Assembly: GCA_013289825.1 (NCBI GenBank)
Contig: JABCZF010000013.1
Span: 43,252-107,251, forward strand
DNA length: 64,000 nucleotides
Direction of reading: 5' to 3'
From: Acidobacteriota bacterium
GTDB taxonomy: Bacteria > Acidobacteriota > Terriglobia > Acidiferrales > UBA7541
Below are positions 35,970 through 46,832 of this stretch, piece by piece. The notes under the pieces were generated by a model. The model was not told the origin of the DNA. It made no database searches and was given only the letters and a program-made list of their open reading frames with translations. How positions within the stretch are numbered: position 1 is the first letter of the stretch; each line of letters opens with the position of its first letter. A program made the translations under genes and the position numbers.

Positions 35970-37463
35970 ATGAGCAGTGCCGTAACAACCCAAGTCACCG
36001 AGCTGCAAAACTACATCAATGGCGCCTGGCGCCACCCCTCCTCCACCGAATTTTTCGACGTCACTAATCCCGCCACCACCGAGATCCTCGCTCGCACGCC
36101 GATGTCGTCATCCGCCGATGTCGACGCCGCCGTCCAGGCCGCCGCCGACGCCTTCCCCGCGTGGCGCCGCACTCCTCCCGGCGAGCGCGTTCAATATCTT
36201 TTCAAGCTCAAGAACCTGCTCGAAGAGCACCTCGACGAACTCTCCCGCCTAATCACTCTGGAAAACGGCAAGACCTTCGCCGAAGCTAAAGCCGAACTCC
36301 GCCGCGGCATAGAAAACGTCGAAGTCGCCTGCGGCATTCCCATGATGATGCAGGGCTACAACCTCGAAGACGTCACGCCCGGCGTCGATGAAATGCAAAT
36401 CCGCCAGCCGCTAGGAGTCGTCGCCGCCATTGTTCCCTTTAATTTCCCCGCCATGATTTCCTACTGGTTCCTGCCGTACGCCATCGCTTGCGGCAACACG
36501 TTTGTGCTCAAGCCCTCCGAGCGCGTCCCCCTCAGCATGATCCGCGCCTTCGAACTCCTGGAAAAAACCGGCCTCCCCAAAGGCGTCGTCAATCTCGTCA
36601 ACGGAGGCAGAGATGTCGTCAATGCGCTCTGCGATCATCCCCAAGTACGCGCCATCAGCTTCGTGGGTTCCACTCCCGTCGCCAAGCACGTCTATGCTCG
36701 CTCAGCCGCGAGCGGCAAGCGCATGCAATGCCAGGGCGGCGCAAAAAATCACGTCATCGTCCTCCCTGACGCCGACATGGAACTAGCCACGCAAATCATC
36801 AGTGACAGCGCCTTCGGATGCGCCGGCCAACGCTGCCTGGCCGTTTCCGTAGCCGTCACCATTGGCGATGCCCAAGAATCCTTTCGCGATTCCATCGCCC
36901 GCTCCGCTTCGACTCTCCGCGTCGGCGATGGCCTCGAACCCGGTGTGCAGATGGGCCCTGTCATTTCCAGCGAGAGCAAACGTCGCATCGAATCGCTGAT
37001 TTCCGCTGGCGTCGGCGAAGGCGCCAAAGCCATCCTCGACGGTCGCAACACCAGAATCCCGAATCACGAATCCGGCAGCTTCCTCACTCCCACAGTCCTA
37101 GACGGCCTGCCACCAACAAGCCAACTCGCCAACACAGAAATCTTCGGCCCCGTCCTAAGCCTCGTCCACGCCAATTCGATGGACGAAGCCCTGGACTTCC
37201 TCCGCCGCAGCCCCTACGGCAATCAAGCCTCCCTCTTCACCACCAACGGTGCTGCCGCCCGCCGCTTCCGCTACGAAGCCCCCGCCGGAAACATCGGCAT
37301 CAACATCGGCGTCGCCGCTCCCATGGCCTATTTCCCCTTCAGCGGCTGGAAAGAGAGTTTCTTCGGCATCCTTCACGGCCAAGGCCGCGACGCTGTCGAG
37401 TTCTACACCGAATCCAAAATTGTAGTCGAGCGCTGGTCGCGCCAAGAAACCCGCAAGTTCTGA
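35970..37463 (+). CDS. mmsA: Methylmalonate-semialdehyde dehydrogenase (CoA-acylating)
   Basis: A 497-residue aldehyde dehydrogenase of the MmsA type: '[21 protein letters not shown]' near the start, '[21 protein letters not shown]', '[13 protein letters not shown]' and the catalytic Cys in '[10 protein letters not shown]' (about 285). The C-terminal block is '[21 protein letters not shown]'. It converts (methyl)malonate semialdehyde with CoA and NAD to propionyl- or acetyl-CoA, in valine, thymine and inositol breakdown. The ATG has AAGGAG upstream. The next gene starts 216 bases downstream, so co-transcription with the Rieske enzyme is possible but not shown. Confidence 0.95.
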   Translation: MSSAVTTQVTELQNYINGAWRHPSSTEFFDVTNPATTEILARTPMSSSADVDAAVQAAADAFPAWRRTPPGERVQYLFKLKNLLEEHLDELSRLITLENGKTFAEAKAELRRGIENVEVACGIPMMMQGYNLEDVTPGVDEMQIRQPLGVVAAIVPFNFPAMISYWFLPYAIACGNTFVLKPSERVPLSMIRAFELLEKTGLPKGVVNLVNGGRDVVNALCDHPQVRAISFVGSTPVAKHVYARSAASGKRMQCQGGAKNHVIVLPDADMELATQIISDSAFGCAGQRCLAVSVAVTIGDAQESFRDSIARSASTLRVGDGLEPGVQMGPVISSESKRRIESLISAGVGEGAKAILDGRNTRIPNHESGSFLTPTVLDGLPPTSQLANTEIFGPVLSLVHANSMDEALDFLRRSPYGNQASLFTTNGAAARRFRYEAPAGNIGINIGVAAPMAYFPFSGWKESFFGILHGQGRDAVEFYTESKIVVERWSRQETRKF

Positions 37464-37679
37464 TATTCTGATTTGTAGGGACGCAGCATTTTGCACCCCA
37501 ATTGCCCGGGCGGAACGCTCTTGAAGCTCCTGCTTTTACGCCGCGGAGCTCTGCACTCGGTGCCCGAGCGAGCGAAGGATCTGCTTTTCTCTCGTTTTGT
37601 GGCATTTGGCCAATGGCGCGGCCTGCTTGTATTCAAGTTTGCTCTTCAATACTCAACTCTGAACTGTTAACTTCCTCCC

Positions 37680-38816
<1,137 letters not shown>

Positions 38817-38857
38817 AAGTTACTGAAAAAGTAAGGCGTAAGGAATCGTGTGTTGTC

Positions 38858-39931
38858 TTAAACTCTAGAACTCAGCGCATGCGTCCGCTCCACGCACGCC
38901 GTGGAATCACGAATCACGAACTCTGGCTCGATCGCGATCTCCGGAACATAGTCTTCGCGCTCCTCGATCTGACGGACCAGCGTTTGCGCTGCGATCTCCC
39001 CCATCCGCAGCAGCGGCTGCCGGACGGTCGTCAGTCCCGGATTCGCGAAAGCCGCTCCGGGAATATCATCGAATCCCACGACCGACACATCCTGCGGAAC
39101 GCGCAATCCGGCCTCGCGAAGCGCCCATATGGCCCCAATCGCAGAAATATCGTTATAGGCAAAGAGCGCTGTGAAAGGCTCCCTCCTAGCGAGCAACTCC
39201 TTGGTTACCGGGAACCCCACTTCCGGGGTGGAAACCCTGCTCTCGATCCGTAGCGTCAGCTCCGGTCGAATTCGAATTCCCAGCTCCACCGCCACCTCGC
39301 AAATCGCATTCCACCGCTCCTCGGAGTCCGAGCTGAAAACCTGCCCCTGAAGGAACGCAATTCTTTCGTGGCCCAATTCTTTCAGGTGCTCAAGAGCGAA
39401 CCGCGCCGCCCGTTTATGGTCCAGCACAATATTCGTCACACCCGCGATCGGCCGGTGCCCAGCCACCGCCACGGTCGGTAGCGATGGCTCTGCCAAAATC
39501 GACGTGTCCACGGTAATGATTCCTTCCACGCCTCGTTCCACCAGCATCTGCGAATAAGTTTGTAGCAGCTTCGGATCATGCCGGTGAACCACCGTAAGGA
39601 AAAAATAGTTTTGCCCTGTCAGGTATTTTTCGATCCCACTGATCACCTGTGAACCGTAAGCGTCGCCGATCTCTTCCGCGATCACTCCGATGGTGAAGGT
39701 GCGCCTCATCCGCAGCGTGCGTGCAAAAAAATCTGGGCGGTAATTCAATTCCGCAGCCGCCGCAAGAATCCTTTTTTTTGTGTGGTCGGGAATCGAGCGC
39801 GCAGCGGGAGAATTGTTCAGCGTCGCGGACACCGTTCCGGCGGCCAGGCCCACATGCTGGGCTACCGTCTTAAGCGTAACTTTCTTGTTCTCTCTCCGCG
39901 GTCCATCTTTCTTCTTCTGCGCCGGTGTCAT
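38858..39931 (-). CDS. LacI-family transcriptional regulator
   Basis: A 357-residue protein with an N-terminal helix-turn-helix and hinge ('VTLKTVAQHVGLAAGTVSATLN', '...RILAAAAELNYRPDFFARTLR', about 17-70), followed by a periplasmic-binding-protein-like sensor domain ('TIGVIAEEIGDAYGSQVISGI', 'VVGFDDIPGAAFANPGLTTV'). LacI proteins usually repress sugar genes until a sugar binds. I chose the ATG at 39931 because the open frame to 40105 contains no family-like residues. CG-centred palindromes that could be its or a paralogue's operators occur at 9585 and 54314. None is obvious in its own promoter region. Confidence 0.93.
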   Translation of the reverse strand: MTPAQKKKDGPRRENKKVTLKTVAQHVGLAAGTVSATLNNSPAARSIPDHTKKRILAAAAELNYRPDFFARTLRMRRTFTIGVIAEEIGDAYGSQVISGIEKYLTGQNYFFLTVVHRHDPKLLQTYSQMLVERGVEGIITVDTSILAEPSLPTVAVAGHRPIAGVTNIVLDHKRAARFALEHLKELGHERIAFLQGQVFSSDSEERWNAICEVAVELGIRIRPELTLRIESRVSTPEVGFPVTKELLARREPFTALFAYNDISAIGAIWALREAGLRVPQDVSVVGFDDIPGAAFANPGLTTVRQPLLRMGEIAAQTLVRQIEEREDYVPEIAIEPEFVIRDSTACVERTHALSSRV

Positions 39932-40170
39932 TGAGACGCCCCTCGACAATCCTTCATGTCCTTCGGAAAAGCCCGTAGCACCTGCTGGAATGCGTCCTGC
40001 TCCGAGGCCCTGCAATATGTCGTGCCGCGAGTATAGCAGGGCAAGCCCCACTTCGCTCGACGGGCCGCCTCGCAAAGGGCCCCCCCCTTGCCATGCACAT
40101 GCCAACGCCTTCTGCCTCTCCTTAAACGCAATGTTTGGGCCAGAAATTTCTTTGCGCTAGAATAATTCGA

Positions 40171-41991
40171 ATGCTCTGTCACTTCTCTCGGCTCTCGGCT
40201 GTACCTATCTCGTTCGTTCTTCTGCTCCTAAGTTCCGCGTCCACCGACACGTTGCGCGCGCAAAGCACTGCTGTCCCCCTACCACCGTCAGCGAGGTTGC
40301 CGCCAAGGAAAGTCAACCGCCCCGGCTTCCCGCCAATCCCAAAATTCAAAGACATCGCCCAAGCCGTAGGCCTAACGGTTTCGCACATCTCCAGCGGCGA
40401 AAAACGCTACATCATCGAATCCATGAGCGGCGGCGCAGGCCTGTTCGATTGCGATGACGACGGCCGCCTCGATATCGTCCTGGTCAATGGTTCCACAGTC
40501 GATCGCTTCCTAAAGGGCGGCGACCCTATGGTCACCCTCTATCACCAAGAGCCCGACGGCACCTTCAAGGACATCACCAAACAAGCCGGCCTGACCCGCC
40601 CCGGCTGGGGCATGGGCGTCGCCGTCGCCGACTACGACAACGACGGCAAACTCGACCTCTTCGTCACCGGCTACGGCGGCAGTGTCCTCTACCACAACCT
40701 CGGCAACTGCAGGTTCGAGGACGTCACCGAAAAAGCCGGCGTCCGCGGCGGCGGCTTCAGCACTGGCGCTGCTTGGGGCGATTACGATCGCGACGGCAAC
40801 GTCGACCTCTTCGTTTCGCGCTACACCCACGTCGACATCGCCCACATGCCTGAGCCCGGCAGTAATAAATTCTGCCTGTATAAAGGACTCCAAGTGCAAT
40901 GCGGTCCCTGGGGCCTCCCAGGCGAAAGCGATCTCCTCTATCACAACCGCGGCGACGGCACCTTCGAAGAAGTCTCCCAAAAAACCGGTGTTCACAACCA
41001 AATCGGCTACTACGGGCTCGGCGCAATGTGGTCCGACTACGATAATGACGGCTGGCCCGATCTCGTAGTCGCCAACGATTCCGTCCCCAACTATCTCTAT
41101 CACAACAACCACAACGGCACTTTTTCCGAGGTTGGCATGCTCGCCGGAATTTCCCTCAGCGGCGACGGCACGCAGCTCGGCAACATGGGCCTCGATTTCG
41201 CCGACTACGACCACTCCGGCCGCTTCAGCCTTTTCATCACCACCTTCCAGGAGCAGCCCAAGGCCCTTTGGCGCAACACAGGCGCCAACGGGTTCGAAGA
41301 TGTAAGCTGGCCCTCCGGCATCGGCCGCCCCAGTTACCCCGACGTCTGCTGGGGCACAGGCTTTTTCGATATGGCCAATACTGGCTGGCTCGATCTGCTA
41401 ATCGCTTGCGGCCACGTCTACCCCCAAATCGATTCCCTCGAAAACGGCCCGCACTACCGCCAACCCCTTTTCCTCCAGCGTAACAACCGCGACGGCACCT
41501 TCGATGAAGTCTCCAAAGAAGCCGGCCTAACCGACCTCCCGCTAAAATCCCGCCGCGGCGCAGCCTTCGGCGACATCTTCAACACCGGCAACATCGACGT
41601 CGTCCTCCTCAACGTCGGCGAACCTCCCACCCTTCTGCTCAACCAGAACGACACCCCCAATCACCGCGCGCTCTTCAAAGTAATCGGCACAAAAAGCAAT
41701 CGCGCCGCCATCGGCGCCCGCATAACCATCCTCGCCTCTGGCGTCCGCCAAGTCGGCGAGGTCCGCGCCGGCGGGAGCTATCTCTCCCAAAACGATCTCC
41801 GCATCCATTTCGGCCTAGGCACAAGCACAAAAATCGACTCTGTAGAAATCCGCTGGCCCAGCGGCAAACTCGAAACCCTAAAAAACCTCCCCGCCGACAC
41901 CATCTACACCATCGTGGAATCCTCCGGCATCCGCGACACAAAACCTCTCCCGGCACCTGCAGCACCTGCTCCATCCGCCGCAAATCATTGA
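40171..41991 (+). CDS. Exported CRTAC1-type FG-GAP/ASPIC-UnbV repeat protein
   Basis: The protein has 606 residues. A signal peptide (about 1-30, 'VPISFVLLLLSSASTDTLRA') is followed by at least five VCBS/FG-GAP calcium-binding-like repeats ('DCDDDGRLDIVLVNG', 'DYDNDGKLDLFVTGYG', 'DYDRDGNVDLFVSRY', 'DYDNDGWPDLVVAND', 'DYDHSGRFSLFITTF'). These should form a beta-propeller. The C-terminus is an ASPIC/UnbV domain ('AAIGARITILASGVRQVGEVRAG', 'IHFGLGTSTKIDSVEIRWPSG'). These proteins are abundant in Acidobacteriota and Planctomycetota and are cell-surface or secreted. Their biochemical role is unknown. It is divergent from the LacI gene. Confidence 0.9.
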   Translation: MLCHFSRLSAVPISFVLLLLSSASTDTLRAQSTAVPLPPSARLPPRKVNRPGFPPIPKFKDIAQAVGLTVSHISSGEKRYIIESMSGGAGLFDCDDDGRLDIVLVNGSTVDRFLKGGDPMVTLYHQEPDGTFKDITKQAGLTRPGWGMGVAVADYDNDGKLDLFVTGYGGSVLYHNLGNCRFEDVTEKAGVRGGGFSTGAAWGDYDRDGNVDLFVSRYTHVDIAHMPEPGSNKFCLYKGLQVQCGPWGLPGESDLLYHNRGDGTFEEVSQKTGVHNQIGYYGLGAMWSDYDNDGWPDLVVANDSVPNYLYHNNHNGTFSEVGMLAGISLSGDGTQLGNMGLDFADYDHSGRFSLFITTFQEQPKALWRNTGANGFEDVSWPSGIGRPSYPDVCWGTGFFDMANTGWLDLLIACGHVYPQIDSLENGPHYRQPLFLQRNNRDGTFDEVSKEAGLTDLPLKSRRGAAFGDIFNTGNIDVVLLNVGEPPTLLLNQNDTPNHRALFKVIGTKSNRAAIGARITILASGVRQVGEVRAGGSYLSQNDLRIHFGLGTSTKIDSVEIRWPSGKLETLKNLPADTIYTIVESSGIRDTKPLPAPAAPAPSAANH

Positions 41992-42444
41992 ACTGAAGGA
42001 TGTACCAGGCTGCTTTCCTAACAGTGACAAATACAGTGCGCGAGGTTGACGGCGCCCGCAAGACTGGAGGGAAGGCTTTGCAACGGGCGTTTTTGCGGTT
42101 CGGTGTAAAGAACCGACGGGATATGGTTTGAACGATGTGCCCCCGGTGTTTGCAAAAGAGGGCGGAAGAAGTGGGAAAACGAAGGGGTGGGTGGAGACAG
42201 CCATCGGGGATTTCAACACAAAATGCGCGGAGTGCAAAAGGAAGGAGGGCATGGGCAAATAGTTTTGCAGTTTGCTGAGGTTCATTGCGAATCTTCGCGC
42301 GTGAATTTGAATGACACAGGCGGACGGCCCCAGGTGTGAAGGAGTTAGGCGGGGATTGATTGGTTGATGCGCCTCTAAAAAAGTTAAGCACCTACGCGTA
42401 AAACCGGCGGGTGAGGTCCTTGGTGAAGCGGGAGTTCTCGCCCG
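41992..42444. other. 453-base gap with no recognised gene
   Basis: This lies between the convergent FG-GAP gene and the hybrid kinase gene. A minus-strand open frame covers it and runs into the FG-GAP gene, but it is Arg/Pro/Ser-rich, matches no family, and behaves like an antisense shadow. A weak GCGGG/CCCGC hairpin lies near 42422-42440, just after the kinase stop. I see nothing else. Confidence 0.5.
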
Positions 42445-45159
42445 CTAAACTGGTTTGGGAGAATCCGCAAATTGGGAGTCCAGTGTTTCCCGTACTTTTC
42501 GCAGGAGTTTGGCCTTCGTAAAGGGTTTTTGGACCAGAACCGTCGCCTGCTTCAAGAGGCCGCCGTGAACAATGACATCATCCGTGTAACCGGACATGTA
42601 AAGAACTCTTAGATTGGGGCGAAGAGCTACGAGCTGGTTCGCCAACTCTCGGCCGTCCAGTCGGGGCATGACAATGTCCGTGAGCAGCAGGTCGATCTTG
42701 CGTTGAGAGTCTTTGGCCGTCGCGATAGCATCTTCGACGCCCGTGGATTCGAGGACGGTATATCCGGCCTCTTCGAGCAGTACGCAGGTTAGCTCCCGCA
42801 GGGCCAGTTCATCTTCGACGACCAGAATCGTCTCCGAGCCCCCTGGCATTTCCTTCTCCATCCCGTGGGGCACGGGCAAACTCTCAGCAGTACGCGGAAA
42901 ATAAATCTTGAAGGTGGTGCCCCGGCCAGGTTCGCTGTAAGTCATAACATAGCCATTGTTCTGTTTGATGATTCCGTAGACCATCGATAGGCCTAGACCA
43001 GTGCCCTTGCCTGACTCTTTGGTCGTGAAGAACGGCTCAAATACGTGGGACAGGGTCTCAGAATCCATGCCGATGCCGGTGTCACTTACGGCCAACATTA
43101 CGAATGGACCGGGTCGCGCACCCAAGTGCTGCCGAACGTAAGTATCGTCGAGGTCGACGTTCGCAGTTTCGATGGCCAGTTTGCCACCACCCGGCATGGC
43201 GTCTCGTGAATTAACGGCCAGGTTCATTAGCACCTGGCCCAGCTGTCCGGAATCCGCTTTCACATAACCGAGGCCGGGTTCGAGCCTGATCGTCAGTTCA
43301 ATATCTTCGCCGATGATACGGTGCAGCATCTTTTGAATTTCCACGACGGACTCATTGAGGTCGATGACGGTGGGTTCGATGACCTGCTTGCGACTGAAGG
43401 CAAGGAGTTGCATCGTCAGAGCCGCGGCTCGCTCGGCCGCGTTGCGAGTTGCTTCCACACTCTTGCGCAAACGGCCGTTGGTGCCAACTTGTTGTTCAAG
43501 AATGTCGCTGTGACCGAGGATGACGCTAAGGAGGTTGTTGAAATCGTGGGCAATGCCGCCGGCTAGCCGGCCGATGGCCTCCATTTTTTGCGACTGGAGA
43601 AGCTGCCGCTCGAGAGTGCGACGTTCTGTTATATCTTCGGCAAAGACTTCGAAATAGGCTAGGGAATGGTTTTTTTGGAAGACGGGGTGCCCCGTCATTT
43701 TGACCGTGATGATTTTCCCATCTTTCCTCCGCCATTCGGTCTCAACGGCTCGAAAATCGTCCGTGAGCGCATGCTCTGCGATCAAACCCCGGGGTGATTG
43801 CGGATCGCGATAGATATCTTTTTCCATGTTGCGCCGCATGAGCTCCTCTTCCGAGTCGTAACCGAGCATCGTCACCAGCGCGGGGTTCACGTCGAGGAAC
43901 TGTCCCTCCAACGTGACTCGGTAGATTCCGTAAGGCGCGTCACGTATAAGTGAACGAAAGTGAGCCTCCGATTTTTGGAGTTCCGCTTCGACGCGTTTTC
44001 GCTCAGTTACGTCGCGGGCAATTGCGGAAGCCCCGACAATCTTTCCTTCGCCATCCTTGACGGGAGAAATGGACACCGAAACATTGATTCTTACCCCATC
44101 CTTTCGGGCACGAACGGTTTCATAGTGTTGGATTCGCTCGTCCCTCTTCAGCTTTTCCAAGACTTCAGGCAGTTCGTCGCGTTGTCCGGGAGGCACAAGA
44201 ATGCTGCTCGGCTGCCCGACTGCTTCACTGGCCGGGTAGCCATAGATTCTCTCGGCGCCGGTGTTCCAACTCACTATCTTCCCATCCAACGACTTTCCTA
44301 CAATTGCATCGTCAGAAGATTCGACAATCAGGGCTAATTGAGATGCTGTGGTTTCGGCGCATTTCCGGTCGGTGATGTCGTGGGTGACGGAGAGCATGCA
44401 AGGCTGCCCGTTGATCGTGACACGGACAGCGGACACTCGGCCGTAACGGATTTCACCGGTCTTGGTCCTGAAACGAAACTCTTTCCCCTTGACCAGCCCT
44501 TGGGTTTCCACCATCTGCAGTGTTGCTTGGTGAGGCTGCTGTTCTACCCACAAATCCAGCTCCCCGGGCGTCTTTCCCAGCACCTCCTCGGCGCTGTAGC
44601 CAGTAAGACGCATGAATCCTTCATTCACTTCGAGATATCGGCGGTCTGGGAGACTCCGCAAGGTGATAGCGTCGGGACTTGAATGAACCATGCTCGCATA
44701 CTTCTCTTGAGACTGTCGGAGCATTGCCTCGGATTGCTCACGCTCCGAAATGTCGCGGACTATCCCGGTGAAAATGCGCCTTTTCCCGTGGACGTACTCC
44801 CCCAAGGAAACTTCAACAGGAAATTCCCGTCCGGAGCGGTGCAAACCCGTTAGTTTGATTGCGGTCCAGGAGAAATGCTTTTGACCCGTTTGCAGGTATC
44901 CCCGGACGGCAACCCGATGCGCCTCATGAAGGTATAGGGGCATAAGAATGGTGACCTGTTGGTGCATCATCTCAGAGATGGAATAGCCGAAAATTCTTTC
45001 TGCAGCTTTGTTAACAAAGAGAATGGTGCTTCGCTCGTCGATTGTGAAGATGGCATCCGTGGCGGTCTCGGCGACGACCCGGAAGAGTTGGGCGGGCTGC
45101 GGGAACCCTTTTCGGGAATCGCTCCGTCGAACAGTTTTAGAGTCCCGAGGTTTAGACAT
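42445..45159 (-). CDS. Multi-PAS hybrid histidine kinase with C-terminal receiver
   Basis: About 904 residues without membrane segments, so probably cytoplasmic. There are four PAS modules ('[21 protein letters not shown]', '[20 protein letters not shown]', '[20 protein letters not shown]', '[19 protein letters not shown]'), each followed by PAC-like segments. A HisKA dimerisation domain has phospho-His in '[17 protein letters not shown]' (about 530-550). A HATPase domain ('DTGIGMD', '[19 protein letters not shown]') and a receiver ('[13 protein letters not shown]', Asp in '[13 protein letters not shown]') follow. The receiver suggests a phosphorelay through an HPt protein. The start is the ATG at 45159, and a longer frame to 45198 exists. 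No partner regulator is adjacent. Confidence 0.93.
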   Translation of the reverse strand: MSKPRDSKTVRRSDSRKGFPQPAQLFRVVAETATDAIFTIDERSTILFVNKAAERIFGYSISEMMHQQVTILMPLYLHEAHRVAVRGYLQTGQKHFSWTAIKLTGLHRSGREFPVEVSLGEYVHGKRRIFTGIVRDISEREQSEAMLRQSQEKYASMVHSSPDAITLRSLPDRRYLEVNEGFMRLTGYSAEEVLGKTPGELDLWVEQQPHQATLQMVETQGLVKGKEFRFRTKTGEIRYGRVSAVRVTINGQPCMLSVTHDITDRKCAETTASQLALIVESSDDAIVGKSLDGKIVSWNTGAERIYGYPASEAVGQPSSILVPPGQRDELPEVLEKLKRDERIQHYETVRARKDGVRINVSVSISPVKDGEGKIVGASAIARDVTERKRVEAELQKSEAHFRSLIRDAPYGIYRVTLEGQFLDVNPALVTMLGYDSEEELMRRNMEKDIYRDPQSPRGLIAEHALTDDFRAVETEWRRKDGKIITVKMTGHPVFQKNHSLAYFEVFAEDITERRTLERQLLQSQKMEAIGRLAGGIAHDFNNLLSVILGHSDILEQQVGTNGRLRKSVEATRNAAERAAALTMQLLAFSRKQVIEPTVIDLNESVVEIQKMLHRIIGEDIELTIRLEPGLGYVKADSGQLGQVLMNLAVNSRDAMPGGGKLAIETANVDLDDTYVRQHLGARPGPFVMLAVSDTGIGMDSETLSHVFEPFFTTKESGKGTGLGLSMVYGIIKQNNGYVMTYSEPGRGTTFKIYFPRTAESLPVPHGMEKEMPGGSETILVVEDELALRELTCVLLEEAGYTVLESTGVEDAIATAKDSQRKIDLLLTDIVMPRLDGRELANQLVALRPNLRVLYMSGYTDDVIVHGGLLKQATVLVQKPFTKAKLLRKVRETLDSQFADSPKPV

Positions 45160-45628
45160 AGCCGATTGATTACTTGGCGCGAGGCTGGGGATGCACACGC
45201 GCGTGCGAACCAGTCCCAGAGGCTGGTCGTGACGAATGTAGCATAACCATCTTGAGCCAGGCGTGGCCGCAGGAGAGAATTGTCCAACTAGGAAACAATC
45301 CCATCGATGCTTATGGCAGATGGCCGGGCTAGCAAAAAGGAGACGATTGACTCAGCATCAACTTAGGTCGTGACTCTTTTCCGCGGCTTGCGGAGCGGGA
45401 AGACTCGACCAACCCCAGTTTGTGCGGGTCTTGCGCATGGTTTTGGTGTCAGCAGGTGGCAACCTTCCGAGTGATCCTGAGAGATTCGAGCAGCCGTCTC
45501 ACAACGCTTCAGGATCCGGCATCGGTTTCCGCCCAGACCACTGCGCGGATGGCAGACAATGGCAGAAGATGTTTCACGGTTTTTCACCAATAGCGGCAGA
45601 GCAAGAACCCCACCACGTAAGTGAAGTC
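45160..45628. other. 469-base gap with no recognised gene
   Basis: This lies between the start of the hybrid kinase gene and the end of the TPR gene, both minus strand. It must hold the kinase promoter. Open frames on either strand are short, Arg/Ser/Pro-rich and match no family I know. I see no convincing palindrome, terminator or transposon remnant. Confidence 0.5.
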
Positions 45629-46723
45629 CTAGTTCACCCGGATTTTCGCGCTAGCAGTGAGTCGCTCCAACCAACGTCGCACGGTCACCGCTTCGCGGCG
45701 ATCCCCATGATCTCGCAGAAATGCGCGCAACACTTGCGCCGCATCTTCATAGCGCCCCACGGCCGTCAGCGATTGCGCGACTAGCAGCCCGATCTCCGGA
45801 GCTTTCCCGTGCGACTCTGCCAACGCCTCCTGCGACATGTTCAGCGCCTCATCGTATTTTCCTTGCTGGTAATACGCTTTCGCCAGCGTCCCACGCGTCT
45901 CCCACGAGCCGGCTGGGTCCAAGTGCAGCGACTCTTCGAGCGGCGCGATCGCCGCGCCATATTTTCCCTGATCGCTCAGCGCCATTCCCAGCGCCGCAAA
46001 CGCCCGCGCATGGCTCGGATCGATCTGCGTGGCTTTTTCCAGCGCGTCTTGCCCCTGCGCCCAGTTATGCTGTTTTAGGGAGAGCACGCCTTGCACGTAC
46101 AACACGTCCGGATGCCCGGGCGCCAGCCGCATCGCTTCGCCCACATACTTTTCTGCCTCTCCCATCTTGTCCGCGCTTAGTGCTTCGAGTCCTTTCTCGA
46201 GCGCTCCCTTCGCTTTCGGCGCGAGCAGCGCTCGCCGAGGTACTCCGCTGGTCTTTCCGCCAGCCGAAAGTCTCCGCAAGTAAACATCCACCTGCGTTTT
46301 TCCCGTCACGCGCACCGAGACTTCCGTTTGTGCGCTCTCGTATCCCGCCGCCTCCACAATCACGGTAAACTCACCCAGATTGTTCACCACCAGCAAGGCG
46401 CTGCCGCGCGACGTCTGTCCCTGGCGGCTTAGAATTGTTCCATCTCGGTAGAGTTTAACCATCGCCGCCGGGGAGATCGGCTCTCCCGAACTATCGTGGA
46501 CTGTCACGGTGATTTCCGCGCCGCTCCCGTGGAACTCATTAACTTCGCTTCCATTATCCTGGCAGCAGGCCGGATGGACAAACACCAAGCAGGATATCGT
46601 CGGTAGAAAAAATCGCCCGATCGACAGACACGCTCGTGGGATACGCAGGCACGCACATTTCCCGGCTCGCGCCTGAGCCCCGACCGGCACCGATTTCTGG
46701 GCCCCTTCGTGGGAATAACGCAT
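45629..46723 (-). CDS. Exported TPR protein with N-terminal beta-sandwich domain
   Basis: A 364-residue protein. After a leader-like hydrophobic segment (about 33-52, 'SIGRFFLPTISCLVFVHPAC') comes a PEGA/CNA-B-like beta-sandwich ('EITVTVHDSSGEPISPAAMVK', 'NNLGEFTVIVEAAGYESAQTE'). At least four tetratricopeptide repeats follow ('GEAMRLAPGHPDVLYVQGVL', 'EKATQIDPSHARAFAALGM', 'EESLHLDPAGSWETRGTLA'). TPRs mediate protein contacts, so a scaffold role in the periplasm or at the membrane is likely. The start could be later than 46723. It is not tightly linked to a neighbour. Confidence 0.8.
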   Translation of the reverse strand: MRYSHEGAQKSVPVGAQARAGKCACLRIPRACLSIGRFFLPTISCLVFVHPACCQDNGSEVNEFHGSGAEITVTVHDSSGEPISPAAMVKLYRDGTILSRQGQTSRGSALLVVNNLGEFTVIVEAAGYESAQTEVSVRVTGKTQVDVYLRRLSAGGKTSGVPRRALLAPKAKGALEKGLEALSADKMGEAEKYVGEAMRLAPGHPDVLYVQGVLSLKQHNWAQGQDALEKATQIDPSHARAFAALGMALSDQGKYGAAIAPLEESLHLDPAGSWETRGTLAKAYYQQGKYDEALNMSQEALAESHGKAPEIGLLVAQSLTAVGRYEDAAQVLRAFLRDHGDRREAVTVRRWLERLTASAKIRVN

Positions 46724-46832
46724 GAAGGCCCCCGACCAATTGCCGCGAGCCTAGTCCTGCCGACCAACCGCGTCAAGTGAAACATTTTGTTTCGAGCAAT
46801 TCACCTCAGAAGGCGGACGGCTGGCTAGCCTG

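Noticed and set aside
40510..41214. Tandem repeats in the FG-GAP gene as a CRISPR or DNA repeat
   Set aside because: The periodicity comes from VCBS protein repeats with codon-level variation, not from identical DNA repeats.
41675..42391. 238-codon minus-strand frame in the gap after the FG-GAP gene
   Set aside because: Half of it is antisense to the ASPIC/UnbV domain, and the composition is Arg/Pro/Ser-rich without motifs.
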